Counted from the first letter of the stretch, positions 1 through 12,974 are shown. The stretch: DNA of 30,616 bases from Mansonella perstans (GCA_037074765.1 JBAMDO010000376.1:1-30616), one strand, 5' to 3'. Numbers and translations: made by a program. Notes: generated from the sequence alone by a model not told the origin.

Positions 1-1250
1 AAATGCTGTTAACTTTTAAAACACATCGATTTTGTTTTTCATTTTGTCTGTTTATTTTTTCGCACAAAAAAGAAAAAAAAACAATTTACACTGACGTAAA
101 ATGTCACAAAAAAAAGAAAATTCTTGAAGGAAATAGAATTGATAAAAAAAAATTGTTCAAAAAGATTTATTTAAATTGAATTTTAATGAAATGAAACAAA
201 AGCTAAATTTGTGTAAAAAGTAAAAATAACACAAAATAATAATTGCAAATAATTTTTGCCCAAATGAGTTACTATTTTGGTTATAAAATTTTTTAATGAT
301 TAATTTCTTATCAAATAATATCAATGGAAAAAAACAGCAATATAACTGCATTTTTATTAAATTAGAAACTTCTGCTGAAATAGTTTGAATTATTCGAAAT
401 TGAAATGAAAAATTAAATTAAAAGAATATGAGAGGAAAATCAAATTAAAAGAGTTGGAATAAAAAATTAAATTTAAATGAATAATGCTTGCTGATATTCT
501 CTAATAACGAATAAGCTATACGAAAAATTAAAAGGATTGAATATTATCCAAAAAAAAAAAAAAGGAAACAATGAACACTGTTTAATTTTGATAATGAAGG
601 TGACAAGATCGAAAGTTAATTTTGATAAGTTGAAGGTGATCATGATAAAGCAGAGAACAGCACAAATACCATACTATGTCAAGTAGAAAAAAAATTTTTT
701 TAGTCTTATAGGAGAAAGAAAAAGTTATTTGAAATATATTTGTATGAAAAATATTTTACTTTTCAACTTAACCAATCGTGGGTAATTTTTGTGCCGTTTT
801 AAAAAACAGTTTCAAAATTTACTTTTAAATTTAAGCCTAAAATTGATATTAGCGCATTGCGTATATCCTTTTTAATACTAATTAATAAAACACTCTAAAA
901 ATCTTTCTTTTCTTTTCCCAGTGCAATAAGTGACTTATCTTATCAGTAGTAATACTTGTATTAGTTAGCATATTTTACCAGTAAACCTTGTCACAGAAAA
1001 TTTTTCCTTGAAGTTTTTTCGTTTTTTTTTCTTTACGTTACACATCTTTTAAGCAATAATTCACTGATAGATAAAATTATGCACTAATTGCTAATTACTG
1101 AGGTATTATTGATAAGTGTATCATTTTTATCAATTTTACTGTAAATGTCTCGATGTTTTGCTGTAAAGTGCACAAGTTTCTAGTTCACAAATCTAGTAAT
1201 TTAAAAAAAGAAAAAATGCAAAACAAAATAAGTTAGTGTAAAATCATATG
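1..1250. other. gene-free A+T-rich stretch
   Basis: This is low-complexity sequence with many A and T runs. Open frames here are short and use mainly Phe, Ile, Lys and Asn codons, as expected by chance at this composition. No convincing splice-bounded exon is seen on either strand. Confidence 0.6.
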
Positions 1251-1262
1251 AAGTATGAAAGA

Positions 1263-1298
1263 AATATACTTCATACAAAAAATTGTATGAAGTATATT
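1263..1298. repeat. hairpin, 16-bp perfect arms
   Basis: The arm at 1263-1278 is exactly complementary to 1283-1298, with a four-base A loop. The motif GTATGAAAG sits on both sides of the structure as a short direct repeat. It may be a small palindromic insertion or a remnant of a miniature inverted-repeat element. No coding potential. Confidence 0.8.
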
Positions 1299-1333
1299 GT
1301 ATGAAAGCAAACCGGAATCAAATTAACAAAAGA

Positions 1334-1441
1334 TCAAAGCTAATTATTGCTCAATTAATGAATTCAACGGAAAATCACAGTTGGCTATTGCACAAATAAT
1401 GAATTCAGCGGAAGGTCAAAGCTAATTATTGCTTAATTAAC
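1334..1441. repeat. 41-bp tandem repeat, about 2.6 copies
   Basis: Units begin at 1334, 1375 and 1416, exactly 41 bases apart. The conserved core reads GCTA(A)TTATTGC in copies 1 and 3 and AATGAATTCA(A/G)CGGAA in copies 1 and 2. The units are diverged but free of internal indels, so this is an old tandem duplication. Confidence 0.8.
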
Positions 1442-1841
1442 AGTGCTAGTACTCAGTAGCTGCGCATATTAACAAAAAATTAATCATTTTCTTGCCTGAA
1501 TCATAATTCGAAGGCCAAAAGAAAGAAAAAATTGATTTCAAAAAAAAATAAAATTGGCCAAATGAAAATGACCAATTCACATATCTTTAGGAAAAAAGTT
1601 TTTTCCTTCACAAACATATTTTCCTTTTCAGAATTTTTTTCTTTTTCTCCCCACCACTTTAACTTCGTTTTCCTAAATTTCATCAATTTCTCGATCATTG
1701 TACATTTCTTCTCTTCCTTAACAATTATTGCTAATTTTTCACATAATCGAAAAAATTTCGTCTTGTCACTTTCCATTAGGTTAGCCTTGGCCAATTTTTT
1801 TTTCTTTTCCCTTAACGAGCCAACATTTCCTTTATAGAAAA

Positions 1842-3560
1842 AAATTGGAAATGAAAAGAAATATGTAAGATATGAAAAAATACAAAAGAAAGAAAAACGA
1901 AAAAATCAATTAATTGACTTGGTTGACATTATGATACTGGGCTTTCAAGGGCACTCAGTGCTAAGTTTAAATTTATGAAATTTATTTAATTTGAAAATTT
2001 AAATTTATTCAAAAATAAGACATAAGAAGAAATGAGAAAATAAAGAAAAAGAAAATCAATTTCACGAATTATGATGATGTAGTATTTGCTGGATGGATTA
2101 AAAATTATTGCAAAAACAATGAAAATGCTAATTTTTAAATTTTAAATTTTAAAAAAAGAAAAAATGTTGATGAAATTTTGCAGTAAAACAGCAAAAGTGT
2201 CTTAGATAGAAAACCATTTAAAAAAAAAAATGTAATTTGAGTTATTTTTTATAATTTAAAAAAAAATTTTATCATAAATTAGACTAATTAGTTAATTTCA
2301 AGTTTTACAAAATTTCAAACTATTTCATTATGCAAAAATTGTTTGTTTAAATTTAAAATTTTCAATTCATGTGCAGTAAAATGCTTTTTCCAGCGCAAAT
2401 TAAATTTGCCAAGTTTTAAATTTATTGAAAGTTGGAATTATTGAAAAAAAATAATTTAAATTTTAAAAAAATATTAAATTTGAATTTATGACAAATTAAA
2501 TTACTGAAAAAAAAGTGAAATTGCTAAATTATTAGGGAATCATTGAAATCATTGCTGTTGATAAATCGATCTATTAATTGTGACAAAATTTCAAATTAAT
2601 AATTTATTATCAAAAATTATTATCAAAAAAAAATTAAAATCTTTCCTGTCGAATTTACAACAAATTAAAATATGGAAGATTTATAATTAAAATTTATGAA
2701 ATTCGGAAAAAAGAAATTATCCGGAAGCTAAAATTCGAAAACTGAAATACATAAAGAACGAAATGATCTGGAATTGAAATTATTAAAGAAAATTAAAACC
2801 ATTATCAAATTAAACTCCTTTAAAAGTTGAAATGCTAGGAGAAAGTTGAATTTATTGAAAATTGAAAATTCTAACATAGAATTGAAATTATTGCAGCTCC
2901 AATATATTTACTGTACAGAGTGGATTATGCCGAAGAATTAATGCGTATGAGAAATTTTAATGCTTTAATTGTAATTACATTTTTTTTAAATGAAAACAAA
3001 TCAGAAAAAAAAAAAGAAAAAAACCAAATAAATTTGCACATTGCACTACTGCTCAACTAAAATGATTCATCCAAATGAAACAAAGCAATTAATTAAACAA
3101 AGTGACAAAGTGAAATGATTGCTTTAAATTAAGAAAAAATGAACCAGTTTATAAATTTGATATAAATTTAATTATTTGAGCAAAAAACATTATATATTTA
3201 TTAATAAGTTCTAAATAAGTTTTTTTTTTTGGTGTTTTAGAAAAACTAATAAAAATCCAATTGATTAATTAATAAAGGACAAAATGAGGACACAAAGAGT
3301 GAAAGGGAAAATATTTGGCTAATATATTAGCTATCAGCCAGTTAGTTTAAATTTTTTTTCATTGTTTTAAAGAATTTTCAAAGTTTTTTTTTCTGTTTTT
3401 CTAAACAATTTGTAACATATAATAAAAATTTCCTCATTTCTTAAGGCAAAATTAAACTTCTGTAAAATTAGCAAAAAATTTGAAAGAAAACAAAAATTTT
3501 TAATGTAAGAAACTTTTTTATGAAAATTTTATAACTCACATTAGTAAGCGCTTTTTAAAG
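1842..3560. other. gene-free A+T-rich stretch
   Basis: Dominated by A/T runs and recurring AAATTTAAA-type words. No exon with both acceptable splice sites and an open frame was found. Confidence 0.6.
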
Positions 3561-3569
3561 CTTTACAAC

Positions 3570-3662
3570 TCGCATGTATATATATGTATGTATGTTAAAA
3601 TTCTGCGTGTATTTACACGTATGTATGCATGCATATATATGCGTGCTTATATGTATGTATGG
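3570..3662. repeat. TATG/TGCA-rich microsatellite
   Basis: Imperfect alternating purine-pyrimidine sequence built of TATG, CATG, TGCA and TATA words, interrupted around 3596-3612. It is similar in type to the arrays at 8931 and 24211. Confidence 0.7.
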
Positions 3663-3669
3663 CAAAAAA

Positions 3670-5455
3670 ATTTTATGTAATGCATACAATAAATTAATCT
3701 TATCGTTTGTGTGTTAACAATTAATTCTGATATAATCCTTTCATAAATTCTAAAATTTCAACATTCATTAAAAAATAAGTAAAATCTGCAAAAATTAAAA
3801 ATTAAATTTCAAATTAATATTTAATTAAAAATTTTCAATTCTTGTTTTTTCGGTTCTTTTATTTATTTTATTCTAATTTTTTGAAATTTTACCAAAAAAA
3901 AAATTCATTATATAAAATGTAAACACTATATGAATTTTCGAAATTCGAATTACAACTATTTCTAAAGTTAACAGTTAACTTGCTAACACTAGAATGCGTT
4001 TTACTTAAAAATAATTTTAGCAACTGAAAAATTTAATGAAAAGAAAAAAAAGCTCAAAAATTGAATTGCAATATTTTTTTTTTAACGAAAAATAAAAAAT
4101 TTTTCGTTTTGAACAGTTATGAAAATGAATTTAGCTTAAATTGGAAATTCAGTTATGAACTGATAAATTCAAATATATTGCTAAAATCATTTATTGATAA
4201 ATCTAAACTTGATCTATGCAATTTCAGTTAAATTTCATTGCTAGATCAAATACTGATGAGCTTCAAGTTGAACTATGTAATGTCAATTAAATTTCAAATT
4301 TATAATTAAATAAGTCTTACTACTAAGTGTTTTTATGCGATATTCTTTTTTTTTGCGTTGTTAATTTGTCAGTGTTTATGAAATGAATTGCAATAATATT
4401 CAAACCAAAATACTACCATACATTGTATCAAAGCTTATTAAGCATGCTTAGATAATGATATTACTGAAAAGATTATTTTGAGAAATAAAAAAAAACCATC
4501 AGACATATTTTTGTCTCATTCAAATTACAATTAAATTATATCTTAATTAAAAAAAAAAAAAAAACCATTTGAAAATTAAAATTGAAAAATTTGCCAGTTT
4601 TAATTAATTTTAACTCATATGATCGGGGAAAATTAAAGCACTGCGAAAGTATACGTGGATAGTTAAACTAAGCAAGTGAAACGCTGAGAAACAATGTTTC
4701 ATTTTATTTTCAAATTAATCAATTTTCTTATTTTTTTCTTTGAATCATGATAATACAGTGCTAGCTAGAGAAAAAAACAAAGGGATCATTGAAATTATGA
4801 AGAGTTTAATTAGTTTAAATTAATTTTCGGATTTAATTTTGCACACAAAAAAAGCCCTCAAATATATGAATAATTTTAATCGTGGAAATTAGAAAAAATT
4901 AGAAAAACAGTTAGAAAAAAAAATGAAAAATAAAAAAAGTTGAATGAATTGTCTCTCAAATTATTTTTCTTTTTTCTCTCTTCTTCCTTTCTTTCATTTA
5001 CTTATGAAATAAAATTTTCTGATTAAGAATCACATAGAGTAATTTCCTTTTCACTAATTTACCACAAATAATTTTTCAATTGTTTAAAAAAAATTTAGAA
5101 AATGTTTTTTTTTTGGATCAATTGAAAAAAAAGTAATTGTAGGATGGAAAATTTTATATATTTGAAATGAAATTGAGTGTTCGTGTAACGAAATGATGTA
5201 AAGGAAGAATGCTCTCAAATTTCAATTATATTGCAACTGAACTGCGATATTTGCGGATGCACAGCTGTTTAAACGGGACTTTAACTAACTGTTAATGTTT
5301 TTAGTCTGACCCAGTTTTAAGCTTAAGCTAATTCTAAGAAAAAATTTGGTTGTATGGCTTAGTTTGTAAAATTTATTTGACAGCAAAAGATTATTGTCGA
5401 TGAATGATTGATTAGAGTGCTAGTTAATTATTGAAGATGAATAGAATTTTGTGAT
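3670..5455. other. gene-free A+T-rich stretch
   Basis: A/T homopolymers and short diverged repeats. For example, a sentence-like unit with CAAGTTGAACTATG or ACTTGATCTATG recurs near 4206 and 4264. No supportable gene. Confidence 0.55.
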
Positions 5456-5464
5456 GATAAAAAC

Positions 5465-5770
5465 GAAAAATATTAGCATTAATAATAACAGTAATAATGA
5501 ATGGTAGTGATGGTGATGATGATAATGATGATGATTATAGGTGACGATTATAACTAACGTCATCGTTACTATTATTACCGACAACTATTGTCATTATTAT
5601 AAATTTTTTTTAAACAGTAGTGGTGATTATAACAAAATAACTATGATGATAATGATTAATGATTGCAACATTAATGACAATGATAATGATGACAGCAATA
5701 GCAACAATGATGATTAATTATGATAAGAATGATAATATTTGTTGTTTATAATAGTAACGATGACGGTTAA
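5465..5770. repeat. degenerate GAT/AAT trinucleotide-rich region
   Basis: Long run of imperfect ATGATGATA, ATAATG and ACAATG words on the plus strand. Interruptions break any regular reading frame. This is a decayed trinucleotide microsatellite. Confidence 0.65.
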
Positions 5771-5784
5771 TGACAGTTGATGGG

Positions 5785-7815
5785 AAAGGATTTTATTCAA
5801 AAAATTCATTTAAAATTATGAATATAAAAATGGATGGTTTAGCTGCAAATGATTTGAATAAATGTTTATTGATTGGAAATAAATTAATGGCAAATTTTGA
5901 AAATCCTTTTGATGGAATCTTCAAAAAAATATTTAAGAAATTATAAAAAAAAAGAAGAACTAACTTGTTATTACGGTTTAAATTTATTTCAATTTGTAAG
6001 AACTCCGCTGCGCTACTGTAATACTATAACAATATATAAATTAGTATAGCATCTATATAACGAAGAATGATTAAATTGTATGACTTATATTTGGCAATTT
6101 GTGTAAAATTTGAAAAAAGTTGTGAAAATTGCTAAATTAACAAAGAAAAAATTGCTGCTACAATTTTCATTTATAAAACTCCTTAGGGATACTGTAGTAC
6201 TGTACAAATGCGATTAATACGGTGCTTAGATTATGGCATTGATGAAACAATTTAGATGAGGCAAATTTTAATTGTAAACAGTAATTTTTTTTTGTTGAAT
6301 AAAATCCTACGTATTCATTCTGTTTTATGTGATTTATTAAATTTTTTTAGGAAATTCAAATTATCGTTTATTATAAACTTTTTAAAACAAATTGGAAAAT
6401 TAACAAAATAATTTATTACAATTTTCAGACAAGTAAGAAAATAAAAGAAAAGACAGGAATGTTTGGTTAAAAATAAATGAAAAAAAACTTGGAAAATCAG
6501 TGATCAATGATATTTGAAATCGGTGTAAACAGCGATCAGTTCATGTGATTTTATTGTTTTAAACAAAAAAAAAAAAAAAAAAAAAAAAAAATTCCACGAT
6601 ACCGATACACTGATTTATCTGATTTTATTGCAATTGAAATCATATTTTTAAGTTAACTTTGATCACTTTAATATATTTAGGTTATATCCTAAAAAAAGAT
6701 ATTCGAATCGTGGTTTTTTTCTGCTCAATAATGTTGGTTTTAGTAATCAATTAAGTTTCTAAAATGCCTACATATCGTATATTTATTATTTGTTTATTGT
6801 TCAGTTCAAATTATTTCCAATTAATGTTTTCCTTTTTTGCATTGTTAATTAATATTTGAGTAGTAGTTATTTTTTTTATTTCTACTTTTCTTGTTTGAAA
6901 TAATGTCGTGAACTAAGGATTACCTATTTGCAAATATAATGAATGCATGCCTCAATAATCATTTTTTACGTATGATAAATGAATTATAATGATGATCACC
7001 TTTTTACGTATAAATGGCATGTAGCTTAAAAGATGACAGAGCATAATTGTTGCAATTGAATTTAATTGAATTCAGTTAAGTAGATGATTCAAAAGAAAAA
7101 AAAGTTTTGAATTTTCTTTACCAATCTGATCTCTCATTTCTCTTCGTTCCTTTTTTATTTTTCCGCTTTTAAATTAACTACTTAATGCTCAATGCATTTT
7201 GAAGTTAAATTTGCGATCGACGAAGCATTTGAAAATAAATGAATAAAACATAATTAAAATACGCTTAACCCATTATTACAAAACACAAAATAGAGGCGTA
7301 AAATTTTTTTGAAATTATTACAAACAAAAAATAGTATGGTATTTTTCTAAGAAATTCATTATATTTTTGCTGTAATTAAATTTGTCCATTAAAAACAATA
7401 ATTAATTTGCCCATTGAAAATTAGTGAATATATTTGAAATAATAAATAATTTAAAATATTTTTGGAAACAAAATAAATGTAATTGTTGGAACAGAAATTT
7501 AACACTACACCAGAAGTTTTTAAAAAAAAATAAAAAGCATAATGAGTAATACAATTGTTTGTGAGTCCTTGTTGTTAATGACTGAATTTGTAAAGTCCAA
7601 ATAAAAATGTCTACCCAACAAAAATTGTATATTTGATCCATTGATATCTTCGTAAGAGAAAAAAAAATTTGTCATCAGATATTTTGGGATAAATATTGCA
7701 ACTGATTTAATTAATGGATAAATTCAGTGCTTCTTTAGCAATATGTTAATTGAATTGTTAGCTGTTTATTAGTCAGCTAATTAATTATATTTGTATTTCC
7801 ATCCACAATATCATT
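5785..7815. other. gene-free stretch with a long A run
   Basis: No exon is supported. A run of 27 A lies at 6565-6591. Stop codons are frequent in all frames, and the only longer frames are Phe/Lys/Asn-rich. Confidence 0.55.
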
Positions 7816-7844
7816 ATTTATATTTATATACTACAGCATGATAT

Positions 7845-8095
7845 CACTGTCAAATGAAAACTGATACTCTGCAAATGTTCAGCAGCAGTTGGTATGTTAT
7901 AAAACATTTCGATTGAAATGTAATAATGCGAATTCCGCCTTAATGAAATATCATGAACCACTGAATATAACGTTGCGGATTCCGCAGATGGATTCCGCAC
8001 ATCGTGAAACAATGGAATGTAATATAGCATAGCCGCAGTTGAAGTATCGTGAAGCACTGAATATAATTAAAGTTACGGATTCCGTGGTCTTGTAA
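7845..8095. repeat. diverged minisatellite with GATTCCGC core
   Basis: Words resembling ATTCCGC and TATCRTGAAnCACTGAATATA recur at about 7930-7980, 7978-8000 and 8046-8085, with differing spacers between them. The stretch is noticeably richer in G+C than its flanks. A 77-codon minus-strand frame crosses the array, but it reads repeat-derived Tyr/Ser/His peptide and has no splice or initiation context, so I treat it as non-coding. Confidence 0.5.
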
Positions 8096-8099
8096 AACC

Positions 8100-8925
8100 A
8101 AAAAAAAGAGGACCCAAAACTAAGTAAGTATGTAAGCTCAATTAAGTGAAATTTAGGCCTTAATTGTTATTGTGAAGAAATTTTGATTGAAAACTTTTCT
8201 AAAACATTACAATTAAAATACTTCACCTTTTTTTTCGCCTCTATTGAAGATGTCAATTAAAAAGATAGATCTTGACCTTTTTTCCCTATTGAAAGATATT
8301 AATTGAGAAAAGTGGTCAAATATTTTGTTAATAAAATTCATTTTATGAGTTCATTTTTTTTCTTTTTCAACACAACAATTTATTTGTATTGATTGATTCA
8401 TGTTGAAAGAATGTGAAAATAAATTGCAGTAACAGCTGTTTAAAAAAAATTTCACTAAAGAAGAATGCAATAAAAGGAGGAATGAGGAAAAAAAAACGAG
8501 AAAAATACAAGTGAAATTAATTTTTCATTTTTTATTCTTCGTTTTTTCTTTTTTGCAAAAAATACGCTTAGGTTAATTTTATATGATTAATTTTAAAAAA
8601 ACTGCGTGCATATATTAATTTTTCAAGAAAATAAAAATTAAATTCTAATTAATTAATTTTCTTCAAAAGATAAGATTAATTATAATTACACAAAAAACAA
8701 ATTACAAATGTTATAATAATAAAGAGTTGCCGGAATAGCAGTAGTAAATGGATTAATAAAAATAATTAAAAAATAAAACAATGAATAACGTAAATTGTTA
8801 TATCTAAGGGAATAAAGCGCTTCGGAGTGAAAAGTAATGATTAAAATGTAAAATTGAAAATATTAGCTGGAATGGCACCGGATGCTTGTTGTTATGTAGC
8901 TTGGACTTTCTTCTCTTTGAAACTT
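8100..8925. other. gene-poor stretch
   Basis: Mostly A+T-rich. A slightly G+C-richer patch at 8860-8925 is open in two plus-strand frames but has no convincing start or splice sites and runs straight into the TG microsatellite. Confidence 0.5.
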
Positions 8926-8930
8926 GAAAT

Positions 8931-9050
8931 ACATATATATGTGTATGTATGTGTGTGTATGTATGTGTATGTATGTATGTGTGTATATGTGTATATGTGT
9001 GTATGTATGTGTGTGTCTGTGAATGTATGTATGTCTATGTATCTATATTA
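8931..9050. repeat. TATG/TG microsatellite
   Basis: Imperfect TGTA/TG array on the plus strand. The open frame it produces (alternating Tyr, Val, Cys and Met) is a translation of the repeat, not a gene. A C/A-rich counterpart at 9208-9245 is roughly complementary, so the pair could fold back. Confidence 0.85.
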
Positions 9051-9314
9051 TATTCGCTAACGGTTGAATAGTGATAGACTGAATGAATAGTGATAGATTT
9101 GAGAAAATCCTATAATAAACACAATGTGAACTCATTCATTTACAACATACAACTGATATATACACGGATAATAATTTACAAACTTACGTAATAAAACAGA
9201 CTCTTATATACATGCACACACAGACGCCCATACACATACACAATACACGAAATATTTTAGCAATTAAAATGTTTTATGTTTAAAAATGGATAATTGGAAA
9301 GATTTAGATTAGGC

Positions 9315-9390
9315 ATGGCGGCTTGGCTAGTTTATTGCTTGATCTTCTTGATGTTACATCACCATCTCGTTATGTTTTCATCATTGTCGT
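9315..9390 (+). CDS. candidate first exon with signal-peptide-like reading
   Basis: I do not recognise this gene. From ATG at 9315 the frame reads MAAWLVYCLIFLML, then HHHLVMFSSLS: a hydrophobic core ending in small residues, like a secretion signal. The exon would end at 9390 before GTAAGAG, a strong nematode donor. Two bases before the ATG is TTAG, which could serve as a cis- or trans-splice acceptor. Unspliced, the frame continues as CKRC... to a stop at about 9449, giving a 44-residue peptide. The local G+C is higher than in the flanks. Against it: no following exon can be joined with confidence. A piece at 12927 with an acceptor is phase-compatible but stops after about 13 codons. Confidence 0.3.
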
Positions 9391-9429
9391 GTAAGAGATG
9401 TCATTTAATGATTACTACTAATCATCCTA

Positions 9430-9800
9430 ATGTAGTTGAAATATTGTGATTCATAAAGTTGAAATAATGTGATCCACACATTTGATTTAGGTGCGGGTCA
9501 TTAAAGATTCACTGGCGTTTTATTTGCTCAGTTCAATCTATGTATAGGTTATTAAAATTAATTTGATCATTCGATCAGTGTACAGATAACAAGGATCTTC
9601 ACTGGTCATTCTATTCATAAATAGGATATCGAAATTCATTGGTTATCATTTAGGCCTAGATGGAGATTAGCAAAATTTCGTTTGATTATTCACTCTATCT
9701 GCAGATGATTAGAATTCACTGATATTTGATCTATTATATAAGTTGCCACGATTCACTGTTCATTCGATCCATATTCATTGCTTATTAAAACCAATTGATT
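9430..9800. repeat. strongly diverged repeats with TTCACTGNTCATTCGATC-like words
   Basis: Words resembling GATTCACTG followed by CATTCGATCC or ATTTGATC recur near 9508, 9567-9608, 9628, 9712 and 9753-9775. Spacing is irregular, roughly 45-70 bases. I read this as an old minisatellite; no coding frame follows the period. Confidence 0.45.
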
Positions 9801-10388
9801 ATTTGATCCACAGACCATAGATCATGTATGAAAATAGTTTTGGGCCTTACTATTAGCATACATGTTGATAATTTCGTTGATATTGTTGACAATTTTAGCA
9901 TGCATTTTGTTAATGTTGGTAATTTCGTCTAACTAATTTTTGCATTCTTGACCTTTCACCCCTATCAAAATGCATTTATTTACATCTGTTACGTATTTTA
10001 GCAATACGTAATGTTTTTGACGTGATTTTTTTTCTTTTTTTTGGTTCAGTGCTGATAATAAATTTGATATCTGTTAATCGAATCATGATTGACTTATTAT
10101 CTTTTTTTGCAAAATTTTTATGCATGATAATTTTATTTGATAATATGCATTTCTTGCTTTATACAGATATGATAAATTTATTGTTTATATGATACAATTA
10201 TATCTTCTCATTCATATTTAAGCAATAAATTGCAAACAAAAAAGTTATATTGTCGATTGTAATCGATTTTCCTATGGAATGATTTGATTTGTCATGGTCA
10301 GTTCAGCATATATCGCCAACTGAAGTGTTATTCAAATTTTTGCTTTGCGAAATTCAACTTTCAGCATGACTGAAAATGATACAAAATA

Positions 10389-10497
10389 TTTTACTGAATT
10401 TATTGAAAATTCTGCTACTTTATTACTTTACTGAACTTATAAGATTCTATTACTGTATTACTTTATCGAATTTATTGAAAATTCTTTTACTGTATTT
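10389..10497. repeat. 35-37-bp tandem repeat, 3 copies
   Basis: Units start at 10389, 10426 and 10461. The core reads CTTTACTGAATTTATTGAAA with ATTCTNNTACTGTATTA following. Copies 1 and 3 are the most alike. Non-coding by the frequent stops. Confidence 0.75.
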
Positions 10498-10810
10498 CTA
10501 GATTCTACATTCTAATTCCTCCAAATTCCTGAATTCCTAATTTCATTTTTCTAATAATAAAGTATAACGAAGTTTAAATATTTCAATTTTAATTTGATTA
10601 AGTGCAAATTGATAAATATTTTTATTTTCATCTCATTAAGTATAAACTTAGCATCCAAAAATTGAATTATCATTGGGTAAATATGAGAATGAAAACGAAC
10701 TGTTGAATTCTGATTCTCTAATTCTGCTTCTGATTTTGTGATTCTCTTGTCATGTTTGATTACTTTCTTTGATGCGGCTGGATATGTAAAACTGGTTTTA
10801 AACAACTTTT

Positions 10811-10992
10811 TCATAATAACAGTAATAATAATCATAATAATAATAGTTATAACAATTATAATAATAGTAATAATAACAATAATAATAATAATAATAATAT
10901 TAACAATAATAATAAATTATTATAATTGTAATTGCAATTATAATAACGATAATAATAACAATAATAGCAAGAATAATGATAATAATACTTCG
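10811..10992. repeat. AAT/AAC trinucleotide-rich array
   Basis: Imperfect (AAT)n with AAC, ATC and ATA variants. The 141-codon plus-strand frame crossing it reads long Ile/Val/Thr then Asn/Tyr tracts, which is a direct translation of the repeat and not a credible protein. Confidence 0.8.
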
Positions 10993-10994
10993 TA

Positions 10995-12925
10995 TAAACT
11001 TTATCAATTTGGTTCAATTAACAAATTGATTTGTGGATTTGCAAAATTTCCGAAATTATTGCATTTATATGAAAATAGCAAAATTTCACTTTTTCAAATG
11101 AAGCAAATTGTCATAATTTCAACTATATTAACTATCAAAAAAATAATTATCCACAACAGTTAAAATTTTATGAATACATACTGAAATATAGCATCATCCT
11201 ATTGTCATAGTAATTAATTATGCTTTTATTAAATCTTTTTCGTTCATTGATATATTTCTGAAATGACTGATCTTTTCGGTGTTGTTCACTATAGACCATA
11301 TACATTCTCATGATGAATAGTACTAGTGAGTGAATGAACAAGATTGCGATCAGTGTTTCATTCCACTAAAATTGGCTAAGTATAATTGAAGATGCTTTAA
11401 TGAGAAATTCCTGTGGGGTAAAAATTTTTCTGCTGTTCATGTTTCATAAATCATGACGCTGAAATCTTTGAATTGAAATACAAAAAAAAGAAAAATTAGT
11501 TTCCAATATGAATGTATTCTATTCAGTTTATTCTCTCTACCAATTTATTAATTGCATTCAAATTTTTTTGATAAATTAAAAATCATTGATATTGCCAATC
11601 AACTAGCACACACTAAATATTTCGTCCAATTAAATTGTAATGAAAAAATATTTTTGAAACGAATGAAATGATTTTAATTACACTTACACTATTATAATTT
11701 TTTCTAAAAGTTAATTTAACTATAACAACATCTAATTACTTGTTTTAATTATTTAGGGCTTGGAAGTATGTCATTTAGTAGATTGATTAAAAAAGCAATC
11801 AAATTTGGTTTTTTTTTTCTTTCCGCTAGAAATTATTCCTTTATCAATTAATTTTTATTCATTAAGATTGTGATTTTCTCACTTATAATAATTAAAATTA
11901 ATTAGCATAGACAAATGATACAAAGATTTACATTATCACATATTTTAATCACTATGTGAAATTTCAAAATCAATTTCGTATTTTCATTAATTATTTCATT
12001 ATAAGTTTTTGTTTTAAGTTATAAAATTAATCCGTTTGTATTTTATATTATCTTGAGTTTGTTTCTTGTCCATTTTTTTACAAGGGAATAAATTTCGAAA
12101 AATTTTAAACTACTACTAATAAAATTTCACTACTTAAAAAATTACTCTTTTTTCATTTTATTTACAAATCTATTTTTCAATTTCGGTAAAAAAAAAGGAA
12201 AAACACCTTATTTTTAATAGGTCACCAAATTCCATCTGCAAAATTATTGCAATTACTTGTGATTTATAAATCATTTATTTCAATTTATTAATTTTTAGTT
12301 TTTTTGTGCTAAAACTTTATCAAACTTTTTTTTACGGTTTTAATCTTTACAATTAGTAATGATTGCAATTTATTGAAATGTTGAAGAAGAAAACATTAAT
12401 GTCATCAATCCAATTTTCCAAAAAAATTTTAAAAACGTTAACAAGTTAATTTATATTTTCAACCTACCCACACTATTTATTTAGTCTTTATACTTCATTA
12501 TTTCTTTTATTATTGTAGTCTGATAAATTTTAGTTCCACTTATTTGACCATTTTTTTTTTAAATTTTGATTTATTTTTGATAAATTTCCAATGAATTTAG
12601 TGTTTAAAACTTTTTCAATTCAATCAAATTTGATAGCATAAATTATTTAACATATCATTATTAATTGGATAATTAATGAACTTACAATGAATGTAATGGA
12701 GTGTGCATTTGCGATATTTGTACGAGCAGTCGAAACTTCTATAAATTTGATATTTCCTCAAAATTAAAATTGTATATTTAGTTAAATTCGGAAATTAAAC
12801 CAAAGTAATAAAATATATTAAATTCATATTGAGATGATAGAAAGAGAAATGATAGGAATGTTTTTTAATTGATGTGAAATGATAATTAAGCATTTAGCGT
12901 CTAAAACTAAATATAACATTACAGT
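10995..12925. other. gene-free A+T-rich stretch
   Basis: No supportable exon. Modestly G+C-richer patches at about 11280-11370 and 11410-11460 lack an open frame bounded by splice sites. Confidence 0.5.
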
Positions 12926-12929
12926 ATCA

Positions 12930-12974
12930 GTTAGGAAGCAGGAAGATCTCCCACTCACCAACTAATACAGGTAA
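12930..12974 (+). CDS. possible short internal exon
   Basis: A G+C-richer piece of about 45 bases lies between ATTACAG and GTAAAGTA, both acceptable nematode splice sites. One frame reads YQLGSRKISHSPTNT without a stop; a second reads SVRKQEDLPLTN and then stops. It lies about 110 bases upstream of the first copy of the duplicated block at 13084. Too short to be sure; it could be chance. Confidence 0.2.

Noticed and set aside
1501..1837. Overlapping open frames on both strands (97 and 101 codons) bounded by a 12-bp inverted AAAATTGGCCAA
   Set aside because: The frames are mirror images of each other, one Lys/Glu-rich and the other Phe/Ser-rich, as purine-rich DNA gives by chance. No splice or start context was found, and a 12-bp inverted repeat alone does not show a transposon.
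6565..6591. A27 run as the tail of a retroposed element
   Set aside because: No element body or target-site duplication was seen; similar runs at 24491 and 29149 indicate ordinary homopolymer growth.
10738..11163. 141-codon plus-strand frame
   Set aside because: More than a third of it is Ile/Val and Asn/Tyr translated from an AAT microsatellite.
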